Source: Oceanospirillum sp048270425
Lineage (GTDB): Bacteria; Pseudomonadota; Gammaproteobacteria; Pseudomonadales; Halomonadaceae
Length of the DNA: 64,000 nucleotides
Assembly: GCA_048270425.1 (NCBI GenBank)
Contig: JBLWSY010000016.1
Coordinates: 29,680-93,679 of the forward strand
Direction: 5' to 3'
Each line of letters begins with the position of its first letter. Within the stretch, counting starts at the first letter, position 1. Positions 1-8,946 of this stretch are shown here, in pieces. Made by a program: the position numbers and the translations under genes. Under the pieces are notes generated by a model. It ran no database searches, was not told the DNA's origin, and worked only from the letters and a program-made list of their open reading frames with translations.

Positions 1-1218
1 AAGGTCGGCGATCAGGTTAAGCTGGGTCAAGAGCTCTTCAGTGATAAAAAGACCCCGGGTGTGAAATATACCGCTCCTGCTGCCGGTGAGATTGTTGCCG
101 TCAACCGTGGTGAGCGCCGTATACTTCAGTCTGTGGTTATCAAAGTGGCGGATCAGGAAGAAAAAGTTCAGTTTGCCAAATTCGGTCAGGCTGATCTGTC
201 TTCTCTGGAGCGATCAAAGGTTCAGGAGCAACTGGTTGATTCCGGTTTGTGGACAGCACTGCGCACCCGTCCTTTCAGCCGTGTTCCGGCTTTGGACAGC
301 ACTCCTAACTCCATCTTTGTTACTGCAATTGATACCAACCCTCTGGCAGCTGATCCTGCCGCGGTACTGAAAGGTCAGGAAGATGACTTCCAGGCTGGCC
401 TTGAGATTCTGGCACGTCTGACAGACGGAAAAATTTTCGTTTGTAAGGCAGCTGGCGCTTCCATTCCTGCTCAGGCGGGTGGTCAGGTTGTGGTTGAAGA
501 GTTTGCGGGTCCGCATCCTGCGGGTTTAGCAGGCACTCACATTCACCATCTGGATCCTGTTAGCTCTGAGAAAACCGTTTGGACAATCGGTTATCAGGAT
601 GTTGTGGCTTTCGGCCAGCTCTTCCTGACCGGTGAACTGAACGTTTCCCGTGTTATCGCTCTGGGCGGTCCTGAAATTAAGAATCCGCGTCTGGTTAAAA
701 CCCGTCTGGGTGCATCTTTGGAAGATGTCTGCAGTAGCGATATTGCAGACCGTGACGCCGTTCGTCTTATCTCAGGTTCTGTATTCGGTGGTACGACGGC
801 TAAAGGTCCTTTCTCCTTCCTAGGACGCTACCACACGCAAGTAAGCGCCCTGAAAGAAGGCACAGAACGTGACTTTATGGGGTGGCTGTCTCCGGGTGCT
901 AATAAGCACTCTATGCTGAATATTTACATCTCTAAGCTGTTTGGCCTGAAGAACTACTCACCATCTACCAATACTAACGGTAGTGAGCGTGCGATGGTTC
1001 CTGTGGGTTCTTACGAACGTGTTATGCCTCTGGATATCCTGCCGACTCAGTTGCTGCGTGCACTGATCGTTAGCGATATTGAAACTGCGATGCAGTTGGG
1101 TTGTCTGGAACTGGACGAAGAAGATCTTGCTCTGTGTACTTACGTGTGCCCTGGCAAGTATGAGTATGGTCCTATCCTGCGCAACAATCTGACCACGATT
1201 GAGAAGGAGGGGGCATAA
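1..1218 (+). CDS. nqrA: Na+-translocating NADH:quinone reductase subunit A (5' end missing)
   Basis: Peripheral cytoplasmic subunit of the Na+-NQR complex, which passes electrons from NADH to ubiquinone while pumping Na+ outwards. The frame is open from base 1 with no start codon, so the N-terminus lies outside the window; 405 codons are visible, about 90% of the usual ~445 residues. The visible part has no membrane segments, as expected for NqrA. The identity is confirmed by nqrB to nqrF following in canonical order. Its stop codon TAA shares one base with the nqrB ATG, so translation of the two is probably coupled. The nqr promoter must lie outside the window. Confidence 0.97.
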   Translation, partial: KVGDQVKLGQELFSDKKTPGVKYTAPAAGEIVAVNRGERRILQSVVIKVADQEEKVQFAKFGQADLSSLERSKVQEQLVDSGLWTALRTRPFSRVPALDSTPNSIFVTAIDTNPLAADPAAVLKGQEDDFQAGLEILARLTDGKIFVCKAAGASIPAQAGGQVVVEEFAGPHPAGLAGTHIHHLDPVSSEKTVWTIGYQDVVAFGQLFLTGELNVSRVIALGGPEIKNPRLVKTRLGASLEDVCSSDIADRDAVRLISGSVFGGTTAKGPFSFLGRYHTQVSALKEGTERDFMGWLSPGANKHSMLNIYISKLFGLKNYSPSTNTNGSERAMVPVGSYERVMPLDILPTQLLRALIVSDIETAMQLGCLELDEEDLALCTYVCPGKYEYGPILRNNLTTIEKEGA

Positions 1219-2420
1219 TGGGTCTGCGTAAAATCCTTGATAATATGGAACCTCACTTCCACAAAGGTGGTAAGTATGAAAACTGGTATGCGCTTTACGA
1301 AGCGGTTGATACCATTTTCTATTCTCCGGGTTCCACTACCAAAACCACAGCCCACGTACGTGATGGTGTTGACCTGAAGCGTATGATGATCACCGTTTGG
1401 ATGTGTACATTCCCGGCGATGTTCTTTGGTATGTGGAATGTGGGTTACCACGCTAATATGGCGATGGCTGCAGAAGGTATTGCGGCGGCTGAAGGCTGGC
1501 GTGGTGCTCTGATCAGTCTGCTGGCGGGTTACGATGCTGCAAGTCTGTGGGATAACATGATCCACGGTGCGATGTACTTTCTGCCGGTTTATGCCGTGAC
1601 CTTTGTTGTCGGTGGCTTCTGGGAAGTGTTGTTCGCGATGAAGCGTGGTCATGAGGTGAACGAAGGTTTCTTCGTAACGTCTATCCTGTTCGCGCTGACG
1701 CTTCCTCCTACCATTCCTCTGTGGCAGGTTGCACTGGGTATTACCTTCGGTGTGGTTGTTGCTAAAGAGATCTTTGGTGGTACGGGTAAGAACTTCCTTA
1801 ACCCTGCTCTGGCGGGTCGTGCGTTCCTGTACTTCGCGTACCCTGCACAGATCTCCGGTGATGCGGTATGGACTGCAGTAGACGGTTACACAGGTGCAAC
1901 TGCACTGGGTGTTGCTGCGGCTGAAGGTGTTGATGGTCTGGTCAACAGCATGACCTGGTGGGATTCCTTCCTGGGTGTTATGCCGGGCTCCATGGGTGAA
2001 ACCTCGACGCTGGCGATTATGATCGGTGGTGCCATTCTTCTGGCTACTAAGATTGCGTCATGGCGTATCGTGCTGGGTGTGTTCATTGGTATGTTCGCGC
2101 TGAGCTCTCTGCTGAACGCGGTAGGTTCTGATACAAACCCTATGTTCGCATTGCCATGGTACTGGCACCTGACTCTGGGTGGTCTGGCCTTTGGTATGTT
2201 CTTCATGGCGACTGACCCTGTATCTGCCTCTATGACCAATACAGGTAAGATCTGGTTCGGTATTCTGATCGGTGTAATGACAGTGATGATCCGTGTGGTC
2301 AACCCGGCATTCCCTGAGGGTATTATGCTGGCGATTCTGTTTGCGAACCTGTTTGCACCGTTTATCGACCACTTTGTGGTTCAGGCCAATATCAAACGGA
2401 GAATGATGCGCAATGTCTAG
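1218..2420 (+). CDS. nqrB: Na+-NQR subunit B
   Basis: Large polytopic inner-membrane subunit that carries a covalent FMN and forms part of the Na+ path. At 400 residues it is close to family length. About ten hydrophobic segments run from residue ~55 to the C-terminus. The flavinylation motif DGYTGAT places the FMN-accepting threonine at residue 228; ApbE attaches FMN there, and apbE lies in the same operon. The sequence GKNFLNPAL near residue 190 is typical of the NqrB/RnfD family. The ATG overlaps the nqrA stop by one base, and the 3' end overlaps nqrC by eight bases. Confidence 0.97.
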   Translation: MGLRKILDNMEPHFHKGGKYENWYALYEAVDTIFYSPGSTTKTTAHVRDGVDLKRMMITVWMCTFPAMFFGMWNVGYHANMAMAAEGIAAAEGWRGALISLLAGYDAASLWDNMIHGAMYFLPVYAVTFVVGGFWEVLFAMKRGHEVNEGFFVTSILFALTLPPTIPLWQVALGITFGVVVAKEIFGGTGKNFLNPALAGRAFLYFAYPAQISGDAVWTAVDGYTGATALGVAAAEGVDGLVNSMTWWDSFLGVMPGSMGETSTLAIMIGGAILLATKIASWRIVLGVFIGMFALSSLLNAVGSDTNPMFALPWYWHLTLGGLAFGMFFMATDPVSASMTNTGKIWFGILIGVMTVMIRVVNPAFPEGIMLAILFANLFAPFIDHFVVQANIKRRMMRNV

Positions 2421-3192
2421 TAGCAACGATTCCATCAAGAAAACGCTTACCGTAGCGTTACTGCTGTGTATCGTCTGCTCCGTGATTGTTTCCGGCGCAG
2501 CGGTAGTGTTTAAAGCACAACAGCAGGAAAACAAAGCCCTGGACCGTAAATCCAACATTCTGGCAGCTGCCGGTCTGATGGAGCCAGGTAAGTCTATTGA
2601 CGAACTGTATGCTCAGATTACCCCCCGTGTGGTGAACCTGAATACCGGTGAATATACCGATGCAGTCAACGCTGAAACTTATGATCAGCTTCGTGCGGCT
2701 AAAGATCCTGAAATGTCTAAAGCGCTGTCTAACAGTGAAGACGTTGCAGGTATCAAGCGTCGTGAGAAGTATGCCACGGTTTATCTGGTAGAGAAGGAAG
2801 GCGAGTTGGATCGCATCATTCTGCCGGTTCGTGGTTATGGTCTGTGGTCGACTCTGCACGGCTTCCTGGCTCTGGAAGCAGATGCTAACACCGTAATTGG
2901 TCTCGGCTTTTACCAGCATGCGGAAACTCCGGGACTGGGTGGTGAAGTTGATAACCCTAAGTGGAAAGCTCTTTGGAACGGCAAAAAACTGTATAACGAA
3001 GGTTCTGCTGAACCTGTTATTGAGCTGATCAAGGGGTCTGTTGATGCTTCGACACCTAATGCTGAGCACAAAGTTGACGGTCTTTCCGGTGCAACTCTGA
3101 CCAGCCGTGGTGTGACTAATCTGGTTCAGTACTGGGTTGGCGAAGAGGGTTTCGGCCCTTACTTAAGCAAACTTCGTAAGGAAGGAGTATAA
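2413..3192 (+). CDS. nqrC: Na+-NQR subunit C
   Basis: Subunit with one N-terminal membrane anchor (about residues 12-34) and a periplasmic FMN-binding domain. The motif DGLSGAT near the C-terminus puts the covalently flavinylated threonine at residue 228, the second ApbE target in this operon. The length of 259 residues is normal. The start overlaps nqrB by eight bases. The GGAGT just before nqrD (AAGGAGTATAAAA) lies over the nqrC stop and serves as the ribosome-binding site of the next gene. Confidence 0.97.
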   Translation: MSSSNDSIKKTLTVALLLCIVCSVIVSGAAVVFKAQQQENKALDRKSNILAAAGLMEPGKSIDELYAQITPRVVNLNTGEYTDAVNAETYDQLRAAKDPEMSKALSNSEDVAGIKRREKYATVYLVEKEGELDRIILPVRGYGLWSTLHGFLALEADANTVIGLGFYQHAETPGLGGEVDNPKWKALWNGKKLYNEGSAEPVIELIKGSVDASTPNAEHKVDGLSGATLTSRGVTNLVQYWVGEEGFGPYLSKLRKEGV

Positions 3193-3194
3193 AA

Positions 3195-3860
3195 ATGGCT
3201 GATACTCCAAAGAGCGTTATTGTCTCTCCAATCTTTGCCAACAACCCAATCGCTCTGCAGATTCTGGGTATTTGTTCGGCACTGGCAGTAACCAGCAGTC
3301 TTTCTGTTGCTATCGTGATGGGTATTGCGGTGTGTCTGGTAACAGCTTTCTCAAGCATGTTTATCTCGCTGATCCGCAACCAGATCCCAAGCAGCATCCG
3401 TATTATCGTACAGATGACCATTATTGCTTCTCTGGTAATCGTTGTTGACCAGATGCTGAAAGCATACGCTTATGAAACCAGTAAGCAGCTGTCGGTATTC
3501 GTAGGTCTGATTATCACTAACTGTATCGTAATGGGTCGTGCGGAAGCTTACGCCATGAAGAACGGTCCAGTGATGAGCTTTATCGATGGTATCGGTAACG
3601 GTCTGGGCTACACCGTGGTTCTGCTGTTCGTTGGTTTCATTCGTGAGCTGTTCGGTTCCGGTAGCCTGTTCGGCATCCAGATCCTGGAGAAAATCAACGA
3701 CGGCGGTTGGTATCTGCCGAACGGCATGATGCTGTTACCACCTTCAGCGTTCTTTATCATTGCCGGTTTCATCTGGCTGATCCGTACCTGGCAGCCGTCT
3801 CAGAATGAATCTGCTGAGTTCAAGATCGCTCCAAACACTCAAGTTAAGGAGGCAGTGTAA
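3195..3860 (+). CDS. nqrD: Na+-NQR subunit D
   Basis: Integral membrane subunit of the Na+ pump, related to RnfE. It has 221 residues with about six membrane helices. Two half-buried cysteines, C27 (ILGIC) and C110 (ITNC), match those that with NqrE hold the intramembrane iron centre in characterised Na+-NQR. The ATG lies two bases after the nqrC stop with an AAGGAG site upstream. The last base of the stop is the first base of nqrE, so D and E are translationally coupled, as expected for paired inverted subunits. Confidence 0.97.
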   Translation: MADTPKSVIVSPIFANNPIALQILGICSALAVTSSLSVAIVMGIAVCLVTAFSSMFISLIRNQIPSSIRIIVQMTIIASLVIVVDQMLKAYAYETSKQLSVFVGLIITNCIVMGRAEAYAMKNGPVMSFIDGIGNGLGYTVVLLFVGFIRELFGSGSLFGIQILEKINDGGWYLPNGMMLLPPSAFFIIAGFIWLIRTWQPSQNESAEFKIAPNTQVKEAV

Positions 3861-4480
3861 TGTTTGAGTATTACGTTAGCCTTTTAGTTAAGGCGATTTT
3901 CGTAGAAAACATGGCATTGGCCTTCTTCCTGGGCATGTGTACTTTCCTGGCAGTGTCCAAGAAAGTTGATGCAGCCTTGGGTCTGGGTATTGCCGTTGTT
4001 GTCGTACAGGTTATTACCGTTCCGGTAAATAACCTGATTTACAACAACCTGCTGCGTGAAGGTGCTCTGGTTTGGACCGGCATGGAAGGCGCAGAATCGA
4101 TCGATCTGAGCTTCCTGGGTTATCTGAGTTATATCGGCGTGATCGCGGCGATGGTTCAGATCCTGGAGATGTTCCTCGACAAATTTGTTCCTGCTCTCTA
4201 CAACGCACTTGGCGTGTTCCTGCCGCTGATTACCGTGAACTGTGCCATCCTGGGTGCGTCTCTGTTCATGGTTGAGCGTGATTACACCTTTGGTGAGTCA
4301 GTTGTATATGGTGCCGGTGCAGGTATCGGTTGGGCGCTGGCGATTGTTGCGCTGGCGGGTATCCGTGAAAAACTGAAGTACAGTGATGTACCTAAAGGCC
4401 TGGAAGGTCTGGGTATCACATTTGTGACTGTAGGTCTGATGTCTCTGGGCTTTATGTCCTTCTCGGGCGTGCAGCTGTAA
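3860..4480 (+). CDS. nqrE: Na+-NQR subunit E
   Basis: Integral membrane subunit related to RnfA, inserted in the opposite orientation to NqrD. It has 206 residues and six predicted helices. C27 (FLGMC) and C128 (TVNC) are the equivalents of the NqrE residues that share the intramembrane iron centre with NqrD. It starts on the nqrD stop codon (TAATG) after a GGAGG-type site. It is followed by a 41-base spacer before nqrF, the first real gap in the operon. Confidence 0.97.
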   Translation: MFEYYVSLLVKAIFVENMALAFFLGMCTFLAVSKKVDAALGLGIAVVVVQVITVPVNNLIYNNLLREGALVWTGMEGAESIDLSFLGYLSYIGVIAAMVQILEMFLDKFVPALYNALGVFLPLITVNCAILGASLFMVERDYTFGESVVYGAGAGIGWALAIVALAGIREKLKYSDVPKGLEGLGITFVTVGLMSLGFMSFSGVQL

Positions 4481-4521
4481 GTACGCAGTTGACGGAAACT
4501 TAGAACAAAAAGGTTCAGAAC

Positions 4522-5751
4522 ATGGTTGATTCACAACTTATTGTGCTGGGCGTGGTCATGTTCACAATCATCGTAGTATCTCTGGTACTGGTGATTCTGG
4601 CAGCACGCAACAAGCTGGTTAGCAGTGGCGATGTCACTGTAACCATTAATGGTGAGCAGAAAATTACTACCCCTGCGGGCGGTAAACTGCTTCAGACACT
4701 GGCTTCAAACGGTATCTTCCTGTCATCTGCGTGTGGTGGCGGTGGCTCTTGTGCCCAGTGTAAATGTATTGTTTCTTCAGGCGGCGGTTCTATCCTGCCA
4801 ACGGAAGAGTCTCACTTCACGATGGGTGAGAAAAAAGAAGGCTGGCGTCTTTCCTGCCAGGTTCCTGTGAAACAGGACATGGATATCGAGGTTGAGGCTG
4901 ACGTATTTGGCGTTAAGAAGTGGGAATGTACGGTTGAGTCTAACCCGAACGTTGCCACCTTCATTAAAGAGCTGACTCTGCGTCTTCCGGAAGGTGAAAA
5001 CGTAGACTTCCGTGCGGGTGGTTATGTTCAGCTGGAAGTGCCTCCGCATGAAGTTCACTACAAAGACTTCGATATTGAGGAAGAATATCACCCGGACTGG
5101 GATAAGTTTAACATCTGGAAGTATGTCTCTAAGGTTGATGAAACCATCACCCGTGCATACTCCATGGCGAACTATCCGGAAGAGAAAGGTATTGTTAAGT
5201 TCAATATCCGTATTGCGTCACCACCTCCGGGTCGTGATGACGTACCACCGGGTCAGATGTCTTCTTACGTATTCAGTCTGAAGCCAGGTGACAAGATCAC
5301 TGTATCGGGTCCATTTGGTGAGTTCTTCGCTAAAGACACTGATAATGAGATGGTGTTCATCGGTGGTGGTGCGGGTATGGCGCCTATGCGTTCCCACATC
5401 TTCGATCAGCTGAAGCGTCTGAACTCCAAGCGCAAGATCTCTTTCTGGTACGGTGCACGTTCTGTACGTGAAGCCTTCTACGTAGAAGAGTTCGATAAGC
5501 TGGCGGAAGAAAACGAGAACTTCACCTGGCATCTGGCTCTGTCCGATCCACTGCCGGAGGATAACTGGACCGGTATGACCGGCTTCATCCACAACGTACT
5601 GTATGAAAACTATCTGAAGGATCATGAAGCGCCTGAAGATTGTGAGTACTACATGTGTGGACCTCCAATGATGAACTCTGCTGTGATCCAGATGCTGTTG
5701 AATCTGGGTGTTGAGCCTGAGAACATTCTGCTTGACGACTTCGGTGGTTAA
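4522..5751 (+). CDS. nqrF: Na+-NQR subunit F (NADH dehydrogenase subunit)
   Basis: Electron-input subunit: it oxidises NADH through FAD and passes electrons to a [2Fe-2S] cluster. The order is an N-terminal membrane helix (about residues 5-27), a plant-type ferredoxin domain with ligands C71, C77, C80 and C112 (same spacing as in the Vibrio protein), then a ferredoxin-reductase-like FAD/NAD domain with RAYSMANYP for FAD and GGGAGMAPMRS for NADH. The C-terminus ends in the family-typical DDFGG. The length of 409 residues is normal. apbE starts four bases after the stop. Confidence 0.97.
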   Translation: MVDSQLIVLGVVMFTIIVVSLVLVILAARNKLVSSGDVTVTINGEQKITTPAGGKLLQTLASNGIFLSSACGGGGSCAQCKCIVSSGGGSILPTEESHFTMGEKKEGWRLSCQVPVKQDMDIEVEADVFGVKKWECTVESNPNVATFIKELTLRLPEGENVDFRAGGYVQLEVPPHEVHYKDFDIEEEYHPDWDKFNIWKYVSKVDETITRAYSMANYPEEKGIVKFNIRIASPPPGRDDVPPGQMSSYVFSLKPGDKITVSGPFGEFFAKDTDNEMVFIGGGAGMAPMRSHIFDQLKRLNSKRKISFWYGARSVREAFYVEEFDKLAEENENFTWHLALSDPLPEDNWTGMTGFIHNVLYENYLKDHEAPEDCEYYMCGPPMMNSAVIQMLLNLGVEPENILLDDFGG

Positions 5752-5754
5752 GTA

Positions 5755-6888
5755 ATGCGCAGTGATCTCAAGCTGTTGCTGACAGGCCTTTACGGGTCTG
5801 TCTTGCAACAGGTCGGAATACTGATCGCTGCCGGTCTGTCCCGTTTGGGACAGATCATCAAAGTGGGGCTGGCCTTAACAGGGCTGGCCCTTCTTGCTGG
5901 TTGCGATAGTGATCCGGTCATTATCAAGTTTTCCGGCCCTATTATGGGCACTCAGTACCATGTTTCTGTGGTCGAAAGTGAAGGCATAAGCCTCGATAAA
6001 GCCGGTCAGCAAGCACTTGCTGAAGGCATAAAGAATTCACTGGTCGATGTTGATCTTAAAATGTCGACCTATAAGCAGCACTCAGAGTTATCACGTTTTA
6101 ATCAGTCGAGTGCTGGCGAGTGGTTTCCGGTTTCTGCTGATACCGCTGTTGTTGTAGAAGAAGCGTTGCAAATTTCGGCGTTAAGCCATGGTGCTTTTGA
6201 TCCTACTATCGGGCCTTTGGTTAATCTCTGGGGGTTTGGTCCTGATCTGAGGCCTGACCAGGTGCCCAGTGAGGCGGAACTGGCTTTGGCCTATGAGCGG
6301 ATAGGCTATCAGTCTGTCGCTGTTAAAGGGGCTGATAGCGGTGCCCCTTTGTTAAGAAAAGAGAAAGATATCTACCTGGATCTCTCCGCCATCGCTAAAG
6401 GCTATGGGGTCGATCAGGTTGCCCGTTATCTTGATCGCCAGGGGTTTCATAACTATCTGGTAGAAGTGGGTGGCGAACTTCGCTTGAAAGGTCATAAACC
6501 CGATGGTTCAGCCTGGAGAATTGCCATTGAAAAGCCCAGTACAACCGGGCAGGTGGTTCAGGAAGTGTTAGCGGTGACTGATGTCTCCGTTGCCACATCG
6601 GGCGGTTATCGGAATTACTTTGAAGCTGACGGTCAGCGTTTTTCTCATACCATCAATCCGCTGAGCGGACGCCCTATTACCCATAAGCTGGCCTCGGTGA
6701 CGGTTTTGCATCCGTCCTGTGCTACGGCAGACGCGATGGCGACTACACTGATGGTGATGGGCCCGGAGAAAGGGCTTGAATTTGCCCGTGATCAGGGACT
6801 GGCTGTTTATATGTTGGTCAAAGCCGATGGAGATGGTTTTGATGTGATTCAGACGGAACAATTTACTGCCCTGGCGAATCTGAAGTAA
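5755..6888 (+). CDS. apbE: FAD:protein FMN transferase ApbE, probable lipoprotein
   Basis: Transfers FMN from FAD to threonine in NqrB and NqrC (both at residue 228 here) on the periplasmic side. Family motifs include PIMGTQYHVSV, DLSAIAKGYGVDQ, the SGGYRNYF/HTINPLSG segment and the C-terminal DAMATTLMVMG metal/flavin region. A lipobox (LLAGC) suggests a membrane-anchored mature protein. The start is uncertain: the ATG at 5755 puts about 50 residues before the lipobox cysteine, far more than a normal lipoprotein signal, and that stretch contains two strong inverted repeats (5775-5809 and 5835-5854). A TTG near 5844 would give a conventional signal peptide but lacks a clear ribosome-binding site. 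Confidence 0.93.
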   Translation: MRSDLKLLLTGLYGSVLQQVGILIAAGLSRLGQIIKVGLALTGLALLAGCDSDPVIIKFSGPIMGTQYHVSVVESEGISLDKAGQQALAEGIKNSLVDVDLKMSTYKQHSELSRFNQSSAGEWFPVSADTAVVVEEALQISALSHGAFDPTIGPLVNLWGFGPDLRPDQVPSEAELALAYERIGYQSVAVKGADSGAPLLRKEKDIYLDLSAIAKGYGVDQVARYLDRQGFHNYLVEVGGELRLKGHKPDGSAWRIAIEKPSTTGQVVQEVLAVTDVSVATSGGYRNYFEADGQRFSHTINPLSGRPITHKLASVTVLHPSCATADAMATTLMVMGPEKGLEFARDQGLAVYMLVKADGDGFDVIQTEQFTALANLK

Positions 6889-6946
6889 CAGGGTATCTAC
6901 CCGGTTCGTCGCTGAAGAATTATTGAATAATCTGAGGTAAGTTCGT

Positions 6947-7201
6947 ATGACTACTTTGCTTCTGGCTTTTGTTGTTATTGGTTTGATTATTACAGGTATG
7001 GCCGTTGGTGTGTTGTTTGGCCGTAAACCGATTACTGGTTCCTGCGGTGGTATGAGTGCTATCGGCATGGTTTCTGACTGCGATATTTGTGGTGGCAACA
7101 AAGATATCTGTGAAACCGAGCAGGAAAAGAAAGCGGGTAAAGCATCTGCCCGAACCGATCTGGCTTATGATGCAACGCAGAATGAAGAAAAGAATAAATA
7201 A
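6947..7201 (+). CDS. nqrM: Na+-NQR maturation protein NqrM (DUF539)
   Basis: Small membrane protein needed for assembly of Na+-NQR, thought to supply iron to the centre held by NqrD and NqrE. It has 84 residues: one N-terminal helix (about residues 3-25) followed by a cysteine-rich stretch with CGGMSAIG and CDICGG, the conserved cysteines of the family. It lies 58 bases after apbE and a rho-independent terminator follows it, so it is probably the last gene of the nqr operon. Confidence 0.93.
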   Translation: MTTLLLAFVVIGLIITGMAVGVLFGRKPITGSCGGMSAIGMVSDCDICGGNKDICETEQEKKAGKASARTDLAYDATQNEEKNK

Positions 7202-7210
7202 GATCAGAAT

Positions 7211-7248
7211 AGGCAGCCGAATTATTTTCGGTTGCCTCTTTGGTTTTT
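7211..7248 (+). terminator. Terminator of the nqr operon
   Basis: An 11-base-pair stem AGGCAGCCGAA / TTCGGTTGCCT (one G-T pair, five-base loop) is followed by a T-rich run ending at 7248. It lies 10 bases after the nqrM stop. Confidence 0.8.
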
Positions 7249-7299
7249 ACGCACGGTAAGATTAAAAAGTTTAATAAGTAAGATTAATAATAAGAGAGT

Positions 7300-7324
7300 G
7301 CTTTGGCGGATACGCGGCCAAAGC
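7300..7324 (+). promoter_or_regulatory. Inverted repeat upstream of sthA
   Basis: A perfect repeat GCTTTGGC-N9-GCCAAAGC lies about 120 bases before the sthA start. There is no T-run, so it is more likely an operator or leader hairpin than a terminator. Just upstream, the ten-base sequence GTAAGATTAA occurs twice (7256-7265 and 7278-7287), 22 bases apart and so close to two helical turns. A regulator-binding role is inference. Confidence 0.4.
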
Positions 7325-7444
7325 ATAATTGCTGACAGTGACTAATGAGTCCACATTAGAGACGTTCAGTCCGCGAACGATCAGGATTAGAAAACTCAGG
7401 CACAGTCAGATCTAACACGACGGTTAGGGAGTTATTCGGCGACA

Positions 7445-8839
7445 ATGGCGGTATATAATTACGATGTAGTAGTGATAGGCACAGGTCCTGCAGGTGAAGG
7501 CGCAGCAATGAACGCAGCGAAACACGGTAAACGTGTTGCAGTTGTCGAGATGCAGAGCTCTGTAGGTGGTAATTGCACTCACAAAGGTACTATCCCTTCC
7601 AAAGCACTGCGTCACGCAGTCAAACAGATCATCCAGTTCAATACTAACCGTATGTTCCGGGATATTGGTGAGCCACGCTGGTTTTCTTTCCCGAAAGTTT
7701 TAGAGCGCTCTCAACGCGTTATCGAACGTCAGGTTCAACTGCGAACCAATTTTTATGCCCGTAACCGTATCGATGTTTACTTTGGTAAAGCTCGTTTTCT
7801 GGATTCACACACCGTAATGGTTCGTGATCCGCACAACGGTACGGAAGAGCTGCGCGCTCAGAAGATCGTTATTGCCACCGGTTCCCGTCCGTATCGCCCC
7901 GCTGATATCAACTTCCGTCACCCGCGTATCTATTGCAGCGATACCGTTCTGACACTGGGGCATACGCCTCGTCGTCTGATCATCTACGGAGCAGGTGTTA
8001 TCGGTTGCGAATACGCGTCTATCTTCAGCGGTCTGGGCGTGAAAGTTGATCTGATCGACAACCGTGATCGTTTGCTTTCCTTCCTGGATGACGAGATCTC
8101 CGATGCGCTGAGTTACCACTTGCGCAATACCGGTGTTCTGATCCGTCATAACGAAGAATATGAGAAAGTGACCGCCGATGAGCAGGGCGTTACCCTTGAG
8201 CTGAAATCCGGTAAAAAACTGCGTGCTGATGCCTTCCTCTGGTGTAATGGACGTTCCGGTAATACCGATGATATCGGTCTCGAACTGGTTGGTCTTGAGC
8301 CCAATGGCCGTGGCCAGCTGGAAGTCGATCAGCACTACCGCACCAGCGTAGAGCACATCTATGCAGTGGGTGATGTAATCGGTTGGCCAAGTCTGGCAAG
8401 TGCAGCCTACGATCAGGGCCGTTCTGCTGCGGCAGATATTCTGGATGATGATGAATTCCGCTTCGTGAACGAAGTTCCGACCGGTATTTACACCATTCCT
8501 GAAATTAGCTCTGTTGGCCAAAGTGAGCGTGAACTGACCGAAGCTAAAATCCCCTATGAAGTGGGCCAGGCTTTCTTTAAAGACACCGCTCGCGCACAGA
8601 TTACCGGTGAAACCGCTGGTATGCTGAAGATCCTGTTCCATCGCGAGACGATGGAACTCTTGGGTATTCACTGCTTTGGTGACCAGGCCTCTGAGATTGT
8701 TCACATTGGACAGGCGATCATGAATCAGGAAGGTGATGGCAATACGATCAAGTATTTTGTTAATAACACCTTCAACTACCCAACCATGGCGGAAGCCTAC
8801 CGGGTAGCGGCTCTGAATGGTCTGAACCGTCTGTTCTGA
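7445..8839 (+). CDS. sthA: Soluble pyridine nucleotide transhydrogenase (Si-specific)
   Basis: Cytoplasmic FAD enzyme that transfers reducing equivalents between NADPH and NAD+. It has 464 residues in the class I flavoprotein disulfide-reductase fold: FAD-binding GTGPAGEGAAM at the N-terminus, NAD-binding GAGVIGCEYAS in the middle and the dimer domain at the C-terminus. The family signature GNCTHKGTIPSKALRH keeps one cysteine but has threonine where disulfide reductases have their second redox cysteine, which separates SthA from lipoamide dehydrogenase. It is monocistronic, between the nqr terminator and a convergent terminator. Its location beside nqr suggests joint redox balancing, but this is inference. 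Confidence 0.95.
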   Translation: MAVYNYDVVVIGTGPAGEGAAMNAAKHGKRVAVVEMQSSVGGNCTHKGTIPSKALRHAVKQIIQFNTNRMFRDIGEPRWFSFPKVLERSQRVIERQVQLRTNFYARNRIDVYFGKARFLDSHTVMVRDPHNGTEELRAQKIVIATGSRPYRPADINFRHPRIYCSDTVLTLGHTPRRLIIYGAGVIGCEYASIFSGLGVKVDLIDNRDRLLSFLDDEISDALSYHLRNTGVLIRHNEEYEKVTADEQGVTLELKSGKKLRADAFLWCNGRSGNTDDIGLELVGLEPNGRGQLEVDQHYRTSVEHIYAVGDVIGWPSLASAAYDQGRSAAADILDDDEFRFVNEVPTGIYTIPEISSVGQSERELTEAKIPYEVGQAFFKDTARAQITGETAGMLKILFHRETMELLGIHCFGDQASEIVHIGQAIMNQEGDGNTIKYFVNNTFNYPTMAEAYRVAALNGLNRLF

Positions 8840-8865
8840 TCTGAATGGTCTGATCTGGAAGTACG

Positions 8866-8901
8866 AAAACCCTGACCGGTTTATCCGCTCAGGGTTTTTT
8901 T
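8866..8901. terminator. Bidirectional terminator between sthA and the GNAT-C39 gene
   Basis: Ten-base-pair stem AAAACCCTGA / TCAGGGTTTT with a 13-base loop, T-run on the plus strand and A-run on the other side. It sits between convergent genes. Confidence 0.8.
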
Positions 8902-8946
8902 ACGTCCGCATATTGCGGAGTGATGGTCTCGCTATCAGCAGTGCTT

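Noticed and set aside
7805..8704. 299-codon minus-strand frame inside sthA
   Set aside because: Shadow of sthA; no start signals or domain features.
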